Under the pieces are notes generated by a model. It worked only from the letters and a program-made list of their open reading frames with translations. It was not told the DNA's origin and ran no database searches. A stretch of 43,359 nucleotides of DNA from Maritimibacter sp. REDSEA-S28_B5. GTDB lineage: Bacteria; Pseudomonadota; Alphaproteobacteria; Rhodobacterales; Rhodobacteraceae. The position numbers and the translations under genes are program-made. The stretch covers positions 1 to 43,359 of the forward strand of contig LUOO01000087.1 of assembly GCA_001626765.1 (NCBI GenBank), written 5' to 3'. Positions 9,244 to 16,915 of this stretch are shown in pieces; position 1 is the first letter of the stretch, and every line of letters starts with the position of its first letter.

Positions 9244-10458
9244 TTGAAAAAACCGACCGCGCGCCTTCTCGACCTGTCGCGGCTCGTCTCGCGGGCCGGG
9301 CGGGGGCGTCACACCGGCATCGACCGGGTCGAGGCTGCCTATCTCTCGGCGCTTCTGGCCGACGACATCCCGCTCTTCGCGCTGGTGCGCTCACCCATCG
9401 GCCTCACGCTTTACGACCGGCGCGGGGTCGAGGCGCTGGCGGATCGGCTCGTCGGGGGCGCCGACTGGGGTCGCCCGCATCCGCTGGCGTATCTTTTCAG
9501 GCGCGTGTCGCCGATCCGACGCCGGGTTCTGTCCGACATCTACCGGCTTTGCGTTGCGCGCTGTCGCAGCGGACGCGGTCTGGGCCGCATGATCGGCAAG
9601 TCCATCGCACCGGGCTTTGTCTGGGTGGCGGTCGGCCACAGCAACCTGCGCCGCGAGACCTTTGATGGGGTCCGGGCCTCGGGCGGGCGCAGCGCGGTGA
9701 TGATCCACGACACGATCCCGCTCGACCGGCCCGAGGTGCAGACCGACACCGCCGCTGCGCGGTTTTCCGACAGGATCACTCTGGTGTCGCGCCACGCGGA
9801 CCTCGTGATCCACACCGCGGATGCCACCCGCGCGACGACAGAGCACTGGCTTGCCAAGGCGGGCAGAGTGCCCCCGGGTCTCACGGCCCATCTGGGCATC
9901 GTGCCGCCACCGGTAGTGCAAGGCGATGTGCCGCCCGATCTGCGCGACCTCGGGACATTCTTTCTCTTCCTTGGCACGCTGGAACCCCGCAAGAACCTGC
10001 CGCTTCTCCTCGATACATGGGCCGAACTGTCGCGCCGCCTTCCCGAAGTCGAAGTGCCCAAGCTGGTGCTGGTCGGCGCGCTGGGCTGGCTTTCGGACGA
10101 CGACCGCGCGCGGATCGCGCAAGGACAGGCCCATGTCATTACCGCCGGCCAGATCTCCGACGGCGCAGTCGGCGCGCTCCTGTCACAGGCGCGCGCGTTG
10201 CTCATGCCATCCCTCATCGAGGGCTTCGGCCTGCCGCCCGGCGAGGCGCTCGCGCTGGGTTGCCCCGTGGTCCTGTCGGACCTTGCCGTGTTTAGGGAAG
10301 TCTTTGGAAACAATCCCGTTTACCTCGACCCAACTGACTTGTATCTTTGGGCGGCGGAAATACAGGCCATTGCACAGGAAAAAAACCGTAGAAAGCTCAC
10401 TGATGTGGCGCTTCCCACGTGGAAGGATCACTTCAAGACTGTCTTAAAGGTTTTGTGA
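9244..10458 (+). CDS. GT4-type (GT-B) glycosyltransferase
   Basis: A 404-residue protein. The C-terminal half is a Glycos_transf_1 domain: FLFLGTLEPRKNLPLLLDTWAEL, LVLVGALGW, and LLMPSLIEGFGLPPGEALALGCPVV with the E-x7-E pattern that binds the donor nucleotide sugar. The N-terminal half has LLDLSRLVSRAG and HTGIDRVE, then a region with SAVMIHDTIPLD. The start is TTG 9244, six bases after galU stops; no ATG alternative precedes the conserved N-terminus, so a rare start codon is likely. GDP- or UDP-sugar use is undetermined. Part of the plus-strand glycan operon. Confidence 0.87.
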   Translation: MKKPTARLLDLSRLVSRAGRGRHTGIDRVEAAYLSALLADDIPLFALVRSPIGLTLYDRRGVEALADRLVGGADWGRPHPLAYLFRRVSPIRRRVLSDIYRLCVARCRSGRGLGRMIGKSIAPGFVWVAVGHSNLRRETFDGVRASGGRSAVMIHDTIPLDRPEVQTDTAAARFSDRITLVSRHADLVIHTADATRATTEHWLAKAGRVPPGLTAHLGIVPPPVVQGDVPPDLRDLGTFFLFLGTLEPRKNLPLLLDTWAELSRRLPEVEVPKLVLVGALGWLSDDDRARIAQGQAHVITAGQISDGAVGALLSQARALLMPSLIEGFGLPPGEALALGCPVVLSDLAVFREVFGNNPVYLDPTDLYLWAAEIQAIAQEKNRRKLTDVALPTWKDHFKTVLKVL

Positions 10459-10497
10459 TACAGGGATTTGGGCCGCCGCTGCACGGAAGGGGCGTTA

Positions 10498-11508
10498 TTG
10501 GGCATCCTGCGGACATACCGGCTTCGGCTGCTGCGCAAGCGGTGGCGCATACGCGCGTTTCGCAAACGCCGGGACCTGAAGCCCGTTGTCAATCGGACCG
10601 AAACAATCAAGTCCCGCGATATCCTCGTTTTCTGCACGCTGCGAAATGAAAAGGTGCGGCTGCCCTACTTCCTCAAGTATTACCGCGACATGGGCGTCGG
10701 GCATTTCTTTTTCGTCGATAACGACAGCGACGATGGCACCCGTGAATACCTTGCCGACCAGCCCGATGTTTCACTGTGGAGCACAAAGGCCAGCTATAAA
10801 CGGTCGCGCTTCGGGATGGACTGGCTCAACTGGCTCTTGCGCCGCTATGCGCATGGGCACTGGTGCCTGACGATCGACCCCGACGAATTCCTTGTCTACC
10901 CCTTCTGCGACACCCGCAAGCTGCGTGCGCTGACCGACTGGCTCGACGCCTCGTCGATCAAGAGCTTCGGGGCCATGCTGCTCGACATGTATCCCAAGGG
11001 ACCGATGGGGGCGCAGCCCTACGCTCCGGGGCAGGACCCGTTCGAGATCGCGAACTGGTTCGACGCGGGCAACTACATGATCGAGAAAAACAAGAAGTTC
11101 GGGAACCTCTGGATTCAGGGCGGCCCCCGTGCGCGGATGTTCTTTCCCGACAATCCCGCCCGGGCGCCCGCGCTGAACAAGGTACCGCTCGTGAAATGGT
11201 CGCGCGGCTATGCCTATGTCTCGTCCACCCACAACCTGCTGCCGCGCGGGCTGAACCTCGTTTACGACGAGTGGGGCGGGGAAAAGGCGTCCGGTTGCCT
11301 GCTTCATGCGAAATTCCTCGACACCTTCGCGGCCAAGGCGGCGGAGGAGCTTGACCGCAAACAACACTATGCAGCGAGCCATGAATACAAGGCTTATGCC
11401 ACGCGGCTGTCGGACGACCCGGACCTGTGGTGCAAGTGGTCCGAGAAATACATCAACTGGCGGCAGCTCGAAATTCTCGGGATCATGTCCAAGGGCAACT
11501 GGGCATGA
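10498..11508 (+). CDS. Glycosyltransferase family 2-like protein (Glyco_tranf_2_4 type)
   Basis: The 336-residue product begins with a very basic stretch (LRLLRKRWRIRAFRKRRDLK), then a GT-A-like domain: ILVFCTLRNEKVRLPYFLKYYRDMGVGHFFFVDNDSDDGT and CLTIDPDEFLVYP with the acidic DPDE motif. This arrangement is typical of the Glyco_tranf_2_4 family common in Roseobacter genomes. Start choice: TTG 10498 has GGAAGGGG five bases upstream; TTG 10468 is possible but its site is nearly adjacent to the codon. The 3' end overlaps the next gene by ATGA, indicating coupling. Sugar specificity is unknown. Confidence 0.82.
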   Translation: MGILRTYRLRLLRKRWRIRAFRKRRDLKPVVNRTETIKSRDILVFCTLRNEKVRLPYFLKYYRDMGVGHFFFVDNDSDDGTREYLADQPDVSLWSTKASYKRSRFGMDWLNWLLRRYAHGHWCLTIDPDEFLVYPFCDTRKLRALTDWLDASSIKSFGAMLLDMYPKGPMGAQPYAPGQDPFEIANWFDAGNYMIEKNKKFGNLWIQGGPRARMFFPDNPARAPALNKVPLVKWSRGYAYVSSTHNLLPRGLNLVYDEWGGEKASGCLLHAKFLDTFAAKAAEELDRKQHYAASHEYKAYATRLSDDPDLWCKWSEKYINWRQLEILGIMSKGNWA

Positions 11509-13202
11509 GCGTCGGTTTCGCGATGCTGGTCCACGAGGCGCTGCACCGCGCCGCCGAAGTCGCGCGCCATCTTGCTCGCAACGACTGCCCGGTGGTGATC
11601 CACGTCGACAAGAAGGTGCCGCGCCGCAAGCAGGCGGAATTCGTGGCGAGCCTGTCCGACCTCAAGAACGTGAAATTCTGCCGCCGCTACAGTTGCGAAT
11701 GGGGCCGCTGGTCGCTGGTCGAGGCATCGCAGGCCGCGACCGAGATGGTGCTCAAGGATTTCCCCGAGGTCCGGCACGTGTTCCTGATCTCGGGCTCCTG
11801 CCTGCCGCTGCGCCCGATCGAGGAGCTCAAGGACTACCTCGCCGAACGCCCGATGACGAATTTCATAGAAAGCGTGACGACCGAGGATGTGCCCTGGACC
11901 GTCGGCGGGCTCGACATCGAACGCTTTGTCCTGCGCTTCCCGTTTTCGTGGAAGAACCAGCGCCGGGCCTTTGACTGGTATGTGCGGTTCCAGCGCCGGA
12001 TCGGGTTCAAACGCCGTATCCCCGAGGGACTCGTGCCCCACCTTGGCAGCCAGTGGTGGTGTCTCACGCGCCAGACCCTGACCGCGATCCTCGAGGACCC
12101 CGATCGCGCCACCTACGACCGCTATTTCAGACGGGTCTGGATTCCCGACGAAAGCTATTTCCAGACGCTCGTCAGGCTCTATTCCACCAATATCGAAAGC
12201 CGCTCGCTGACCCTGTCCAAGTTCGACTTCCAGGGCAAACCGCATATCTTCTACGATGACCACATGCAGCTTCTGCGGCGGTCGGACTGTTTCGTCGCGC
12301 GCAAGATCTGGCCGCACGCGGACAAGCTCTACAACGGGTTCCTGTCCGACGACGCCTCGATCTTTACCGGGGCGGAACCGAACCCGTCCAAGATCGACCG
12401 GATTTTCTCGAAGGCGGTCGAACGGCGGACCAAGGGGCGGCGCGGGCTTTACATGCAGTCGCGGTTTCCGAACGAGAACTGGGAAAACGGCCTGACCTCG
12501 TCGAACTATTCGATCTTCGAGGGGTTCACAGAGCTGTTCGAAGACTTCGAGGAATGGCTTGGCCGCGTCACCGGGTGCCGGGTTCACGGTCATCTCTACG
12601 CCCCGGAGCGGGTCGAGTTTGCCGGGCGGCAGGCGGTCTTTGCCGGTGCGCTGACCGACAGCCCCGACTTGCGCGACTACAACCCGCGCGCCTTTCTCAC
12701 CAACCTGATCTGGAACACGCGCGGCGAACGGCAAGCCTTCATGTTCGGGCCTCGCGACAACCAGGACATATCCTGGGACGTGGCCAAGGACCCGAATGCG
12801 CAGATCAGCGTGATCTCGGGGGCCTGGGCGGTGCAGCTGTTCTACTCCAACGCGAATTTCTCGGACATCCGGCGCGAGGCGGCCAAGCTACAGCGGATCG
12901 AGGCGGAGCATCTCGAGGTGCTGCGCTCCGTCTGGACCAAGGCCCGCGTGCGGATCTGGACGCTGGCCGATTTCATCGAGAACCCGATGGAGCCGCTCCA
13001 GACCGTGATCGACGAAATCGGCGCGCGGCAGGCCAACCGCCTGACCGAAGCACCGCGGATGAAGTCGCTCGACGGGTTCGGGCAGTTCCTCCAGAATCTC
13101 AAGAACCAAGGGATGCAGCCGCATCTGATGGGCGATTTCCCGGTGGGGACCACCGCCCAGTCCGAACGGCGCAAACCCGGCAAACCCTATCTGGTGAAGT
13201 GA
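11505..13202 (+). CDS. Core-2/I-branching-type glycosyltransferase with C-terminal domain of unknown function
   Basis: A 565-residue protein. The first ~300 residues resemble GT14 beta-1,6-N-acetylglucosaminyl/xylosyltransferases: GFAMLVHEALHRAAEVARHL, VVIHVDKK, WGRWSLVEASQAATEMVL, HVFLISGSCLPLRPI, and the LGSQWWCLTRQT and IPDESYFQTLV motifs. The remaining ~260 residues (from about GRRGLYMQSRFPNENWE) form a second region containing GHLYAPERVEFAG and FMFGPRDNQDISWDVAK. I recall such a domain as a Rhodobacteraceae DUF, unverified. ATG 11505 overlaps the previous stop, and its own stop overlaps the sulfotransferase start (TGATG), so three consecutive genes are tightly coupled. In this locus it probably adds a branch sugar (inference). 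Confidence 0.85.
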   Translation: MSVGFAMLVHEALHRAAEVARHLARNDCPVVIHVDKKVPRRKQAEFVASLSDLKNVKFCRRYSCEWGRWSLVEASQAATEMVLKDFPEVRHVFLISGSCLPLRPIEELKDYLAERPMTNFIESVTTEDVPWTVGGLDIERFVLRFPFSWKNQRRAFDWYVRFQRRIGFKRRIPEGLVPHLGSQWWCLTRQTLTAILEDPDRATYDRYFRRVWIPDESYFQTLVRLYSTNIESRSLTLSKFDFQGKPHIFYDDHMQLLRRSDCFVARKIWPHADKLYNGFLSDDASIFTGAEPNPSKIDRIFSKAVERRTKGRRGLYMQSRFPNENWENGLTSSNYSIFEGFTELFEDFEEWLGRVTGCRVHGHLYAPERVEFAGRQAVFAGALTDSPDLRDYNPRAFLTNLIWNTRGERQAFMFGPRDNQDISWDVAKDPNAQISVISGAWAVQLFYSNANFSDIRREAAKLQRIEAEHLEVLRSVWTKARVRIWTLADFIENPMEPLQTVIDEIGARQANRLTEAPRMKSLDGFGQFLQNLKNQGMQPHLMGDFPVGTTAQSERRKPGKPYLVK

Positions 13203-14641
13203 TGGCCCGGCCTTTCGACTACTTTGTGATCTTTGCGGAAATGCGGACGGGGTCGAATTTCCTCGAATCGAACCTCGACCAGTTTCCCGGCCTGAAATGC
13301 TACGGCGAAGCGTTCAATCCGTGGTTCATGGTGGACCAGCAGACAGACGAGCTCTTTGGCGTGACGATGGCGGAACGCGATGGCGATCCGATGAGGCTGA
13401 TCAAAGTTCTGCAGGAAAACACAGACGGCATCCCCGGCTTTCGCCTGTTTCACAACCACGACCGCCGCGTGATCGACCATGCGCTCGCCGATCCGCGCTG
13501 CGGCAAGGTGATCCTCAATCGCAATCAGGTCGACGCCTATGTGTCCAAGCAGATCGCGTGGAACACGGACCAGTGGAAGCTGGGCGATCACACCGAAAAG
13601 GTGCCCGGAAAGATGAAGTTCCACGCCAAGGACTTCAAATTCCGCTACCACACGCTCAAGGATTACCAGCGCGACCTGCATCGGCGTTTGCAGGCCGCCG
13701 GACAGACCGCGTTCTACATCGACTATGCCGACCTGACGGACATCAGGATCATCAACGGGCTCGCGCGCTATCTGGGCGAAACGACCGAGCTTGACCATGC
13801 CAACCGGTCCTTCAAGAAGCAGAACCCGGAACCGCTCGCGGAGAAGGTGATCAATTTCGAGGAGCTGGTGAGGACGGTCGAGGAAATCGACAAATACGAC
13901 ATCGACGAGATCCCGAATTTCGAACCGGTCCGGGGGGCGCGTGTCCGCCATTACGTCACCGCCGCCAAGGCGCCGCTCGCGTTCCTGCCCACGCCGGGTG
14001 GGCCGGAGGACGAGATCATCCAGTGGCTCGCCGACATCGACGGCGTGAAACGCGAAAGCCTGCGCGACGGCATGACGCAAAAGGACATGCGCCAGTGGAA
14101 AAACCACAACAAGGGCCACCGCAGCTTTACCGTGCTACGCCACCCGGTTGCGCGCGCACACCACGTGTTTTGCACCTACGTGCTGAACGAGGGGCCCAAG
14201 ACGGATTGGGAGCTTCGCCATGGGCTGATCGAGAAATATGGCCTGCCGATCCCTTGGGACACGCCCATCGGGCCGGATTACGACCGCGCCCAGCACCGGC
14301 AGGCGTTCCTGCATTTCCTGAACTTCGTGGCCGGAACGGTGGGCGGATCGTCAAACCACCCGGTCGAGATGATCTGGGCGACGCAGGACAACCTGTTGCG
14401 CGGGACGGCCGAGTTCGTGTCCCCCGACCATGTGCTCCGGGAGGAGCAGATGGCGACCGGCCTTGCCCTCATCGCGATGGAGGTGGGGGTGGAGCCGCCG
14501 GAACTGACCCCAGCCGAACCGGACGGGCCCCATGCGCTCAGGGACATCTACGACGACGAGATCGAGAAAGCCGTGCGGGCGGCCTATGCCCGCGATTACA
14601 TGGCATTCGGATTTCCGCGCTGGGATCGCACCGGGGCGTGA
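13202..14641 (+). CDS. Sulfotransferase with a second, degenerate sulfotransferase-like half
   Basis: A 479-residue protein, about twice a usual bacterial sulfotransferase. Residues 7-25 (YFVIFAEMRTGSNFLESNL) carry the PAPS 5'-phosphosulfate loop. R107-S115 (RNQVDAYVS) fits the 3'-phosphate-binding motif. Residues ~245-479 look like a second domain: FTVLRHPVARAHHVF (309-323) resembles the 3'-phosphate motif of sulfotransferase-2 proteins, and IYDDEIEKAVRAAYARDYMAFGF is a typical family C-terminus. The second half lacks a recognisable 5'-phosphosulfate loop. It would transfer sulfate from PAPS to a carbohydrate, releasing PAP for CysQ encoded at the head of the cluster. Last gene of the coupled series. 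Confidence 0.87.
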   Translation: MARPFDYFVIFAEMRTGSNFLESNLDQFPGLKCYGEAFNPWFMVDQQTDELFGVTMAERDGDPMRLIKVLQENTDGIPGFRLFHNHDRRVIDHALADPRCGKVILNRNQVDAYVSKQIAWNTDQWKLGDHTEKVPGKMKFHAKDFKFRYHTLKDYQRDLHRRLQAAGQTAFYIDYADLTDIRIINGLARYLGETTELDHANRSFKKQNPEPLAEKVINFEELVRTVEEIDKYDIDEIPNFEPVRGARVRHYVTAAKAPLAFLPTPGGPEDEIIQWLADIDGVKRESLRDGMTQKDMRQWKNHNKGHRSFTVLRHPVARAHHVFCTYVLNEGPKTDWELRHGLIEKYGLPIPWDTPIGPDYDRAQHRQAFLHFLNFVAGTVGGSSNHPVEMIWATQDNLLRGTAEFVSPDHVLREEQMATGLALIAMEVGVEPPELTPAEPDGPHALRDIYDDEIEKAVRAAYARDYMAFGFPRWDRTGA

Positions 14642-14657
14642 TCCGGGCACCCAAGGG

Positions 14658-14995
14658 TCACGCGGCGCGGGTCGCGTGGTCCTCGGTCAGGATGGTGTGC
14701 AACGTTTCCGGGTCCGTATTGGCGCGCAGTTTCGCCATGACACCGGGATCGCGCATGGTGCGGGAAACGAGCGCGAGCGCCTTGAGGTGTTCGACGCCCG
14801 AGCCATCGGGGGCGAAAAGCGCAAAGACGAGGTCCACGGGTTGCCGATCGACCGAGTCGAAATCCACCGGTTTTTCGATCCTGAGGAAAGCGCCCACCAC
14901 ATGGTCGAGACCAGATCCTGGAACAAACGCTTCTTGCTGGAAACGTTCGCGACCACCTTGACGGCGGCAGGCCGAAGGATACTCGAAAGCTGCAT
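14658..14995 (-). pseudogene. ptsN: ptsN (EIIA-Ntr) remnant with out-of-frame internal deletion
   Basis: From ATG 14995 the first 28 codons read MQLSSILRPAAVKV...KKRLFQDL, the expected N-terminus of PTS IIA-Ntr. At about 14911 the frame changes. The -1/+2 frame then reads GLDHVVGAFLRIEKPVDF, DSVDRQPVDLVFALFAPDG and VEHLKALALVSRTMRDPG to a stop at 14658. Roughly 40-45 codons that normally hold the phosphorylated His (GHGVALPHAR) are missing, and the deletion is not a multiple of three. The product therefore cannot accept phosphate from the PTS-Ntr relay. It lies 36 bp downstream of hpf, its usual neighbour. An assembly error is possible, but the loss of more than 100 bp makes a simple base-call error unlikely. 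Confidence 0.85.
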
Positions 14996-15031
14996 TAGTC
15001 CCACTGTTCGCCCGGCCTGCGCTCGATGCCT

Positions 15032-15607
15032 CTACTTGGCCGCGCCGGGATCAATCCAACCGATATTACCATCTTCCCGACGATAAACCACGTTCACGCC
15101 GTTCGACTTTTCATTCCGGAAGACGAGCACGGGCGCATGGGCCAGTTCCATCTGCATCACGGCCTCACCCACGGACAGCGACGGAATCCGCGTCTCCATC
15201 TCGGCGATGATCATCGGCTCCATGCTGTCGGGCTCGATCTCATCGGCCCCGTCTTCCGAGGCGAGGATATACGAGGAACCCCCGATGACTTCAACCGGGT
15301 CGACACGCGACTGGTGATGGTTCTTGAGGCGGCGCTTGTAGCGGCGCAACTGCTTCTCCATCTTCTCGGCGCATTGGTCGAAAGCGGCATAGATCTCGGT
15401 CGCGCGGCCCGTCGCCTGTGCGGTCAGGCCGGTGGACAGGTGGACCACGGTTTCGCAGATGAACTCATGCGCGGCTTTCGAAAAGGTGACCTGCGCATCC
15501 GTCGGTCGTTCGGCGTATTTCTGGACCACTCCCCCCAATTCGTCCTTCACATGGACTTGCAGCGCATCGCCGATGTCGATCTGTTTGCCGCTGATCTGGT
15601 ATTGCAT
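15032..15607 (-). CDS. hpf: Ribosome hibernation-promoting factor, long form
   Basis: A 191-residue long HPF. The N-terminal ~100 residues form the ribosome-binding domain (MQYQISGKQIDIGDALQVHVKD, HEFICETVVHLSTGLTAQA, YAAFDQCAEKMEKQLRRYKRRL). The C-terminal ~60 residues form the dimerisation domain (ETRIPSLSVGEAVMQMELAHAPVLVFRNEKSNGVNVVYRREDGNIGWIDP). Long HPF joins two 70S ribosomes into inactive 100S dimers in stationary phase. ATG 15607 has AAGGAG 6 nt upstream. The 237-bp gap before it, up to the RNase D gene, holds no gene that I can recognise; it includes a TTGACA hexamer on the minus strand without a good -10. Confidence 0.95.
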   Translation of the reverse strand: MQYQISGKQIDIGDALQVHVKDELGGVVQKYAERPTDAQVTFSKAAHEFICETVVHLSTGLTAQATGRATEIYAAFDQCAEKMEKQLRRYKRRLKNHHQSRVDPVEVIGGSSYILASEDGADEIEPDSMEPMIIAEMETRIPSLSVGEAVMQMELAHAPVLVFRNEKSNGVNVVYRREDGNIGWIDPGAAK

Positions 15608-15844
15608 GAGGGTCTCCTTCTTTGTTGGGAGGGGTTCGAAAAAGATGCAGGGTGCCACCCCGGCCAAGGCCAAGAAATGCGCGCGATTTCATTGGTCTAT
15701 GGAAATCGTGTGGCCCGAAATCCTCGGGACCGGCCCATGCGGCGCGCGCTGCGGCGCGGCATGAAAGAGATGGCGCATCGTCGTGCATCCTCTTCATTCA
15801 GCGCCGTTATTTTCGCGTTGTCAATTCTCACCCGCGTGGGCGGC

Positions 15845-16456
15845 TCAATGAGCGAAAATGTCGATCTCCGGCCAGCCGGCGAGGTCGAGTTTCGCCCTCG
15901 TCGGCAGGAAATCGAAACAGGCCTGCGCGATGTCCATGCGCCCTTCCCGCTCCAGCCGGCCATTCAGCTTCTCGCGCAGGCGGTGCAGATACAGCACATC
16001 CGACGCGGCGTAATCGAGCTGCGCCTCGGTCAGTTCGGCGGCCCCCCAGTCCGATTGCTGCTGCATCTTGGAGATGTCGATGCGCAGAAGTTCCTCGCAA
16101 AGATTCTTGAGCCCATGCCGGTCGGTATAGGTGCGCACGAGCTTGGAGGCGATCTTGGTGCAGTAAACCGGCGCGGTCAGCACGCCAAAGGCATTGAGCA
16201 GCGCGGCGATATCGAATCGCCCGTAGTGAAACAGCTTCAGAACCTCCGGGTCGGCCAGCATCCGGGTCAGGTTCGGCGCCTCGGTCTGGCCGCGTTCGAT
16301 CTGCACCACATGGGCGTGACCGTCGCCGCCCGAAAGCTGCACGACACACAACCGGTCACGATGCGGGTTGAGCCCCATGGTCTCGCAGTCAATCGCGACC
16401 AGCTTGCCCAGGTCGAGCCCGTCGGGCAGGTCGCGCTTGTGAAAATGATTGGCCAT
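15845..16456 (-). CDS. rnd: Short ribonuclease D-type 3'-5' exonuclease
   Basis: A 203-residue DEDDy exonuclease. The acidic residues are seen in AIDCETMGL (D, E), HYGRFD (D) and LDYAASDVLYLHRL (Y-x3-D). It consists only of the exonuclease domain and lacks the HRDC domains of E. coli RNase D, as is common in Rhodobacterales. Expected role: trimming of 3' ends of tRNA precursors or other structured RNA. ATG 16456 has GGGAG nearby. A MarR gene starts the next block 12 bp upstream on the same strand. Confidence 0.9.
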   Translation of the reverse strand: MANHFHKRDLPDGLDLGKLVAIDCETMGLNPHRDRLCVVQLSGGDGHAHVVQIERGQTEAPNLTRMLADPEVLKLFHYGRFDIAALLNAFGVLTAPVYCTKIASKLVRTYTDRHGLKNLCEELLRIDISKMQQQSDWGAAELTEAQLDYAASDVLYLHRLREKLNGRLEREGRMDIAQACFDFLPTRAKLDLAGWPEIDIFAH

Positions 16457-16468
16457 GGAGGTCTCCCG

Positions 16469-16915
16469 TCAGTCGAGTTCGTCGAATTTCGTGCGCATTT
16501 CGCGCAGGACCGGAAGGACCGCGCGCACCTTGTCATGGCCGATCGAGCGCACCACGTCGCCGATGATCGGGGTGATCGCCGTCAGCGCGGCATCGCGCGC
16601 CTTGCGGCCGGCGGGCGAGATCGTGACCTGTTTGCGCCGCGCGTCGTCCCAGTCCGGGTGCACATGGATATGCCCGGCCCATTCGAGTTTGTTCAATGTA
16701 TTGGTCATCGCGCCACGCGTGACGTGGAACGACTTGGCCAGTTGGGCCGGGCTTTTCGCCTCGCCCGCGCGGGCGAGGTGGTTGAGCACCGAGAAATGCG
16801 ACAGCTCCATCCCCTTGGGCAGCGCCTTGGACAGCGCGGTTCGGGCCAGTTGATCGGCCATGAACATCTCGCTGAACAGCGCGACCGAGAGGGAATCGGT
16901 GGTCGAATCGGTCAT
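16469..16915 (-). CDS. MarR family transcriptional regulator
   Basis: A 148-residue winged-helix regulator. The DNA-binding part is KSPAQLAKSFHVTRGAMTNTLNKLEWAGHIHVHPDWDDARRKQVTISPAGR: a helix-turn-helix, then the wing with the D-x-R-R motif typical of MarR proteins. Flanking helices would make the dimer interface. The start overlaps the upstream amidase gene stop by ATGA. MarR proteins usually repress nearby genes and release DNA on binding a small ligand; here the ligand and the target promoter are not evident. Confidence 0.9.
   Translation of the reverse strand: MTDSTTDSLSVALFSEMFMADQLARTALSKALPKGMELSHFSVLNHLARAGEAKSPAQLAKSFHVTRGAMTNTLNKLEWAGHIHVHPDWDDARRKQVTISPAGRKARDAALTAITPIIGDVVRSIGHDKVRAVLPVLREMRTKFDELD

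Noticed and set aside
7897..9312. 471-codon minus-strand frame across galU
   Set aside because: Antisense of GT2/galU, both unmistakable genes; no recognisable domain and no ribosome-binding site.
10410..10428. CCCACGTGGAAG near the end of the GT4 gene as a third parS site
   Set aside because: Only the CACGTGGAA core agrees; the left arm does not match and it is far from the parAB cluster.
10468..10497. Upstream TTG start for the Glyco_tranf_2_4 gene
   Set aside because: The ribosome-binding site lies only 2-3 nt from TTG 10468, whereas TTG 10498 has GGAAGGGG at good spacing. Not fully excluded.
14155..14172. ACCACGTGTTTT inside the sulfotransferase gene as a parS-like site
   Set aside because: Only the CACGTG core matches; no palindrome around it.
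15655..15680. Sigma-54-like TGGCAC...TGCA upstream of hpf
   Set aside because: The spacing between the GG and GC dinucleotides is too short for a -24/-12 promoter.
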